Shown here piece after piece: positions 58,563 through 64,000 of a DNA stretch of 64,000 nucleotides (position 1 is its first letter; each line of letters opens with the position of its first letter). The notes under the pieces are model-generated. The model made no database searches. It was not told the DNA's origin and saw only the letters and a list, made by a program, of their open reading frames with translations. This stretch comes from Torymus aiolomorphi (taxonomy: Eukaryota; Arthropoda; Insecta; Hymenoptera; Torymidae), in the NCBI GenBank assembly GCA_036365515.1, contig CM070874.1:210112297-210176296 (forward strand), in the 5' to 3' direction. The position numbers were made by a program, and so were the translations under genes.

Positions 58563-58769
58563 AATCAATCCTGTTAATCCAGGGGTGTCTTGGTTTTTCC
58601 CAGAGCAATCTTGGTACAAGAAGGACTAATTAGTAGAAAGAAATAAAGCTCACTTTCTTTTGATATAAATTGATTTTAGATGTTTATTTTCGAGAGTTTC
58701 TTCGCGGTTTTTTCCCCATTTTGTTTATCTAGGAATTTCTGCGAAAGTAGCCATACACCAGCTCCAAGG

Positions 58770-58798
58770 TCGCTTCTCGGCCTTTTGGCTAAGATCAA
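58770..58798 (+). pseudogene. 5' fragment of U2 snRNA
   Basis: Matches the 5' end of U2 snRNA (positions ~2-30) without a mismatch that I can see: TCGCTTCTCGGCCTTTTGGC, then TAAGATCAA. The homology stops there; the branch-point-pairing GUAGUA and the Sm region do not follow. This is a truncated copy, or the head of a U2-derived short element, not a working snRNA gene. Confidence 0.75.
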
Positions 58799-59340
58799 TG
58801 TATGTACTTTGGTGGCCGGGAAGCTATGTAAATATGTATGTGTGTGTGTGTGTGCAAGGTGTGTGCCAAGGGACAGGTTCGGGCGGCACTCACACTTGTA
58901 CAACTGTGTGCACAGCGCGACGTGCCACGGGAGCCTGATTCCCGGAGACACGCATCCTTGCACACAGTGCACGGTTTTGCACAGCTTCCTTCAAATACTA
59001 CACTTGTTGTTTTCTTGCTCCCCACCTTTCGATTCATACCGAAGGGGGGAGCACTTAACCTATAAATTTTCATTCTTTTTTGGAGTTGGCATTTTTGTGA
59101 TCGCCGATAAAATTATGGCTGTCAGGGCATCCATGTTTCCATTCAGCCCACGCCTCCCTAGGTCTTCAGAAATTTCAAGGGACGCGAAAGAAGTCTGTCA
59201 CCCAAGTTGGACATCGACCAGGATCTCCGGAGGATTCTCCATAAGTAGTCCGAGGAGTCAAGGTCTCCGCTCGTCCACCCCCCTTCTATCTAGATTCCTA
59301 ATCGACAAAAACATCGATTTGTAAGATGTTTCTGGGGATT
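58799..59340 (+). other. Unidentified moderate-GC sequence after the U2 fragment
   Basis: GC is higher than the AT-rich flanks, with a TGTG run at 58838-58854. A 214-codon frame (58680-59324) spans the U2 fragment, but its codons show no domain and I do not call it. It could be the body of a U2-headed retroposon. Confidence 0.35.
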
Positions 59341-60479
59341 GGTAAAGCAACAATGTCTCAGCAACAGTCCCCTCCCTTCGTGGATCAAAACCCCTTTTAT
59401 CGGTCCCCCTGAAGTTGGGACGTAACAATCCTCTGAAATGATATTTAGAATACCACAGGATTAGCATGATCTTATTCATAATATTTTTAAAAAAATAATT
59501 TGGAATGTAATTGTTGGAATTATTCAAAAATGTAATGCGAGTGCAAAGATTCACAGAGAACTATTTTCATAAAATATCTATTATCAAATGCAAAAAAAAA
59601 ACAAGAATCCAGAGGTATAGGGATCTTTTCTTGTACTTTACTACAGGAACCATCCATACAATCATGTATCTTTCTATGTTGTGAATTATATATTAAATAC
59701 TTAACATAAAACTTGAAATTATCTAGAAAAACCTCTGCCAATTCATTGGCCCGTAGCTTCCTCAACCTTAATTTGTTGATTCCTTTAATCAATTTTTAAT
59801 AACAAAATTTATATTTATTTTTAAAAATTGATTGCATAATTATAATTAAATTCATTTATGAATATTAAAAATTGTTAATTTTTAAATTTATTTATTATTT
59901 ATTTAGATCAAATTTATATAAATTTTGAGCTGATAAATAAAGTTATCATTTGAAATAGAAGTAAAACATCTATATTTTATAATAAATAAATAGCTATCAC
60001 GATTCTTTTGTAACAAAAACGTGTTTTTTTTAAGAGTTCATAACTCACAAATAAATTATAATAATGCAGAAAATAATGCATTCATAATGCATAATTCTAA
60101 TTATAATAGATTATAATAGATATCATTTTTAAACATTTTCTTCATTTTGTTGATTGGTTTATAAAAATTAAAAAAATCGTAGCATCGAATGCTTACTCAA
60201 TGACGTTTCCTCATTCCACACCACCTAACGGTATATATCACTCCGCGTTTTTTTTTAAATAAAATATAAATCTTTTTGAATTTAGAGATTAAATTAATTT
60301 TTGTAACACAAGAATGATTTTCGACGTTTTCCTACCTAAAAAGAGGTCCTAAAAAGTGACTTTTTTACTCAACTTTTTTACATCAGTTTTGAATACTTAA
60401 GGGGACATTCCAAAGGGACGGGTTGAAAAAATCGATTTCTTTTCTTTGCATTTCCGATATGTTTTACGAATAGAATTGA
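59341..60479. other. AT-rich intergenic region
   Basis: No gene seen; frames are below 91 codons and unsupported. Confidence 0.5.
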
Positions 60480-61684
60480 TGTCCGGATGATGTAGAACAC
60501 GCTTCACAAAAAAATGCAGGTATAAAAATTCTGAAAATAAAAAAACTGCACAAAATCCTTCACGAAAAACTGCAGGTATAAAAATTTGATTATAAAAAAT
60601 CCTACAGAAAACTATCCACAACAAACTGTAGGTATAAAAATTCTGAAAATAAAAATCTGCAGAAAATCGTTCACGAAAAACTGCAGGTATACGAATTTTG
60701 ATTCTCAAAAATGCTGTAGAAAACACTTCACAAAAAATGCAGGTATAAAAATTCTGAAAATAAAAAAAACTGCAGAAAATCCTTCACGAAAAACTCCAGA
60801 TATAAAAATCCTGATTCTAAAAAATCCTTCAGAAAACCCTTCACAAAAAATGAAGGTATAAAAATTCTGAAAATAAAAAGAAACCTGCAGAAAATCCTTC
60901 ACGAAAAACTACAGATATAAAAATCCTGATTCTAAAAAATCCTGCAGAAACCCCTTCACAAAAAAATGCAGGTATAAAAATTCTGAAAATAAAATCCTAC
61001 AGAAAATCCTTCACGAAAAACTGCAGGTATAAAAATCCTGATTCTAAAAAATCCTGCTTAAAACTCTTCCAGAAAAACTGTAGGTATACAAATCCTGACT
61101 CTAAAAAATCCTGCAGAAAACCCTATACGAAAAAATGCAGGTATAAAAATCCTGATTCTAAAAAATCCTGCAGAAAACCCATCACAAAAATGGAGGAATA
61201 AAAATTCTGAAAATAAAAAATCCTGCAGAAAACCCTTTACAAAAAACTGTAGGTATAAAAATTCTGAAAATAAAAAATAAAATCCTGCAGGAAATCCGTC
61301 ACGAAAAAACTGCAGATAAAAAATCCCGATTATATAAAAATTCTGCATAGAAACCTTCAATAAAAAATACAAGTATAAAAATTATGAAAATAAAAAAACC
61401 TGCAGAAAATCCTTTCATGAAAAAACTGCAGGTCTACAGATATAAGAATCCTGATTCTAAAAATCCTGCAGAAAACCCTTCACAAAAAAATGCAGGTATA
61501 AAAATTCTGAAAATAAAATCCTACACAAAATCCTTCACGAAAAAATGTAGGTATAAAAATCCTGATTCTAAAAAAATCCTGCTGAAAACTCTTAACGAAA
61601 AACTGTAGGTATAAAAATCCTGACTCTAAAAAATCCTGCAGAAAACCCTTTACGAAAAACTGCAGGTATAAAAATCCTGATTCT
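60480..61684 (-). repeat. 58-60 bp CTGCAG satellite, right array (inverted)
   Basis: About 20 copies of GAAAAACTGCAGGTATAAAA, then ATCCTGATTCTAAAAAATCC, then TGCAGAAAACCCTTCAC (57-58 bp), the reverse complement of the array at 6076-7260. AAATTCTGAAAATAAAA and AAATCCTGATTCTAAAA linkers often alternate, suggesting a two-monomer higher-order unit. Runs into the sequence gap. Confidence 0.92.
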
Positions 61685-61784
61685 NNNNNNNNNNNNNNNN
61701 NNNNNNNNNNNNNNNNNNNNNNNNNNNNNNNNNNNNNNNNNNNNNNNNNNNNNNNNNNNNNNNNNNNNNNNNNNNNNNNNNNNN
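61685..61784. other. Assembly gap, 100 N
   Basis: Exactly 100 N, the usual placeholder for a gap of unknown size. It falls inside the satellite array, so the true array is probably longer. Confidence 0.97.
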
Positions 61785-62309
61785 TTTTTTCAATTAGCTA
61801 ATAACTTTACTTTTTCTTAAAATGATTTTCAGGAAACTATATTCATGAAATTCACCGCAAATATAAACAGAAGAGTTGGAAAAAATAAAATTTCTGAAAA
61901 TTAATATTTTTTATGGAAAAACTACTTTAAATTTATGATTTTCTGAATTTCTATATTTTTCTGTGGTTACCATTTTAAAATTATTTAATAAAATATTTTC
62001 AGATTTCCAGCACCTATTCCTGATGAATAAATTTCAAGTAATTCGAAATATTATAAAATCATGTAATAGTTTTTTAGTAACGCAAAACTTTAAAAAAACT
62101 GTACACAGAAATAAGCCTACTAAAGAAAAATACCATAGAACTTCAAAATAACGTATTCAGTTTAATTTTTTCCCTTGGTGAAACTCACAAGGAAGGTACC
62201 CTATGTAAGTCGCCGATTTGGACGATATTGCAATATGTTGTAGTACATTAAAAATAAGAGACACGTATTTTTTTTTACGTGCTGTCAAAAAACGAATAAA
62301 AAGCTAGTT
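61785..62309. other. AT-rich sequence right of the gap
   Basis: No gene, and no satellite monomers, so the right edge of the satellite lies in the gap. Confidence 0.5.
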
Positions 62310-63010
62310 TAATGAAACCGACGCCAAAAGTTGTCAGAATAAAAAAGCCTTCAAAACAGCATTACTTTCAATTTAAGGGTAGCAACCCTATTTTTTTCAA
62401 GAAAACTAAGCTTTTCTCATCAATTTTCAGCTATAAAAATTACAATAAATTATATATCGCCTCAAAACAGATTTCATTTAAAGAAAATTAAAAAATAAAG
62501 TTGACCTGTCTCGTGGTTTTGGCCAAAATTATTTTTTAGGGGTAACTACCCCTTATTTATATTTTGTTCATTATTTCAGAAAATAAATAAAGACATCTTA
62601 ATCAAAACCAACGCTAAAATTTTAAAATAAGAAAGGCTTCAAAACAGCATTATTTTCAATTTTAAGGTAGCAACCCCTATTTTTTTTTCAAGACGATTCT
62701 AGCTTTTTCATCATTTTTCAGCTATAAAAATTATAATAAATTATATATCGCCGAAAATTAAAAATAAAGTTCACCTGTCCCGTGGTTTTAACCAAAATTA
62801 TTTTTAGGGTAACTACCCTTATTTTTATTTTGTTCATTATTTCAGAAATAAATAAAGATACCTTAATAAAACTAACGCTAAAAATCTTAAAATTAAAAAG
62901 GCCATAAATCTGCATAACTTTCAATTTTAAGGGTAGCAACCGATATTTTTTAAAGGAAATTAAGTTTTTTTTATCAATTTTCAGCTATAAAAATTACAAT
63001 AAATATATCT
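62310..63010. repeat. ~265-290 bp tandem repeat, three copies
   Basis: Each copy has TTTCAATTTTAAGGGTAGCA, a T run, TTTTCAGCTATAAAAATTAY and (in the first two) a GGGTAACTACCCTTATTT block. Copies start at about 62340, 62630 and 62895. AGGGTAGCAACCCT and GGGGTAACTACCCC are small inverted repeats preserved between copies. Confidence 0.8.
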
Positions 63011-64000
63011 CTTTAAAAAACCATTCCATTGAAAAAATTGACCATAAAATTTTGACCAATAACACAGACAAACGCTATGTAATTTTAGCGCTTTCGGGCA
63101 ATACGAAATACTAATTATCATTAATTTTGCAAAATTAGTTTGGTTAAACTACTTGTTTAAACGGATTATTGTAAAGCTTTTTCGAAAAACTAATTTTGAC
63201 TTGAATTCCACAAGAAAAGTAACGTGTTTATTTAAACTTTATTATATTTTATGTATTATTATAAATACTTCGTCAAAGGCAATCGTACCGTTTTGATACG
63301 TGATAAATAAAGCATTAAAAAAAATTAATGTGTTTGTGCGTGTGTGTACGTGGATGTAAGTGATTTTTATGCAGTAAATAAGAGTAATCGCTGATTGTGA
63401 ATGAGAAAATAATACGTTATTTTTATGTTATTATGAGGCGGATATTTATAGATTGGTGATTTAACTCGTAGTTTCATATATTGCTGGCAAACATTGTATT
63501 TATAAATCGGTAGAGTTCCAGTCGTGCAGTGTTGTTTTGTGAAAGTGGTTATTTCTACAATATTGTGGCTGTAATATTGCATCAATTCATTTTTTTTAAT
63601 GTCAGCAGCACTACAAAACTACAGGTAAATGTCTATTTATATATCAGATCTAATGCATTAATTGTAAGAATTTCGTATCTGTCTATAGGCTTTAATAAAA
63701 TTATAACAGCTTTTCAAAATTATATTTTGCGTTATTTTTAATGAACATATTAGAAAGTATGCAATTTCGTACATTGTTACATTTTTGGAGATACATTTGA
63801 CGTTATAGAGCACAAATAGTTTAAATTGATTTTTCTTTAATTTTAAAGATTTAAAAAATCCTGATTTATAAGTGCATAAAGTATTTTTAATATTTTTACG
63901 AAAATTAAAAAGTGTATCAAAATATACTTTATTGTGTATACTGTATTGTTTACTTTCTGTTATTAACAAAATTATAGACTCCTGATTCAATTTTTAGCCA
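63011..64000. other. AT-rich sequence, no feature
   Basis: No gene, repeat or terminus recognised to the end of the window. Confidence 0.5.

Noticed and set aside
58770..58960. Functional U2 snRNA gene
   Set aside because: Only the first ~30 bases match. The branch-point recognition sequence, Sm site and 3' stem-loops are missing.
58680..59324. 214-codon frame across the U2 fragment
   Set aside because: No domain, mixed low-complexity parts (VCVCVCA from a TG run), and it includes an RNA-gene fragment. Most likely chance in a moderate-GC stretch.

Overview
The window is eukaryotic nuclear DNA. It is AT-rich, with spliceosomal introns, minisatellites, large satellites, mariner, R1-like LINE, CACTA-like, Helitron-like and foldback elements. 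The TE families and a BEN-domain gene with a coiled coil suggest an arthropod, most likely an insect and perhaps a hymenopteran; that placement is inference. Only one gene looks intact. The rest is repeats and broken transposons.

The intact gene lies on the + strand at 16625-51452. Six exons join with matching phases at every junction (1, 0, 1, 0, 1), giving a 410-residue protein. It has an N-terminal domain, a lysine-rich segment, an acidic patch plus coiled coil, and a C-terminal BEN domain split over the last two exons. About 1.2 kb of coding sequence sits in about 34.8 kb of gene, because introns 2 to 5 are packed with repeats.

Layout. 1-4745: satellite of about 162-bp monomers in a 324-bp dimer. 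4988-6075: LTR-like block. 6076-7260: 58-60 bp CTGCAG satellite. 7610-8125: AAAGCCAA-type repeat and a minisatellite with five CACGTG sites. 9497-11275 and 12905-13545: TGTCTG arrays. 11868-15946: broken CACTA-like transposase gene, minus strand. 17230-21500 (intron 2): pyrimidine-rich 516/598-bp tandem repeats. 21948-31400 (intron 3): hairpin MITEs, two inverted copies of a promoter-bearing element with a run of structured hairpins, CT arrays and a dead R1-like LINE. 31568-48285 (intron 4): GAGACA array split by a mariner, Helitron-like elements, two large foldbacks and more repeats. 48500-51342 (intron 5): pyrimidine-rich repeats. 53040-58000: CAGACA arrays, an RT fragment and a TTAA-flanked foldback. 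58770: 5' fragment of U2 snRNA. 60480-61684: the CTGCAG satellite again in inverse orientation, ending in a 100-N gap. 62310-63010: further AT-rich tandem repeats.

The most unusual signal is at 24601-24807, just after a TATAAATA box. Six consecutive hairpins share one architecture: a variable GC stem, a single bulged purine, a three-pair inner helix and a six-base RWAYNN loop. Stem sequences differ between hairpins but pairing is kept, and a second copy at 26757-26963 changes bases in ways that mostly keep or restore pairs. This looks like a selected RNA (or single-stranded DNA) structure in the leader of a mobile element.
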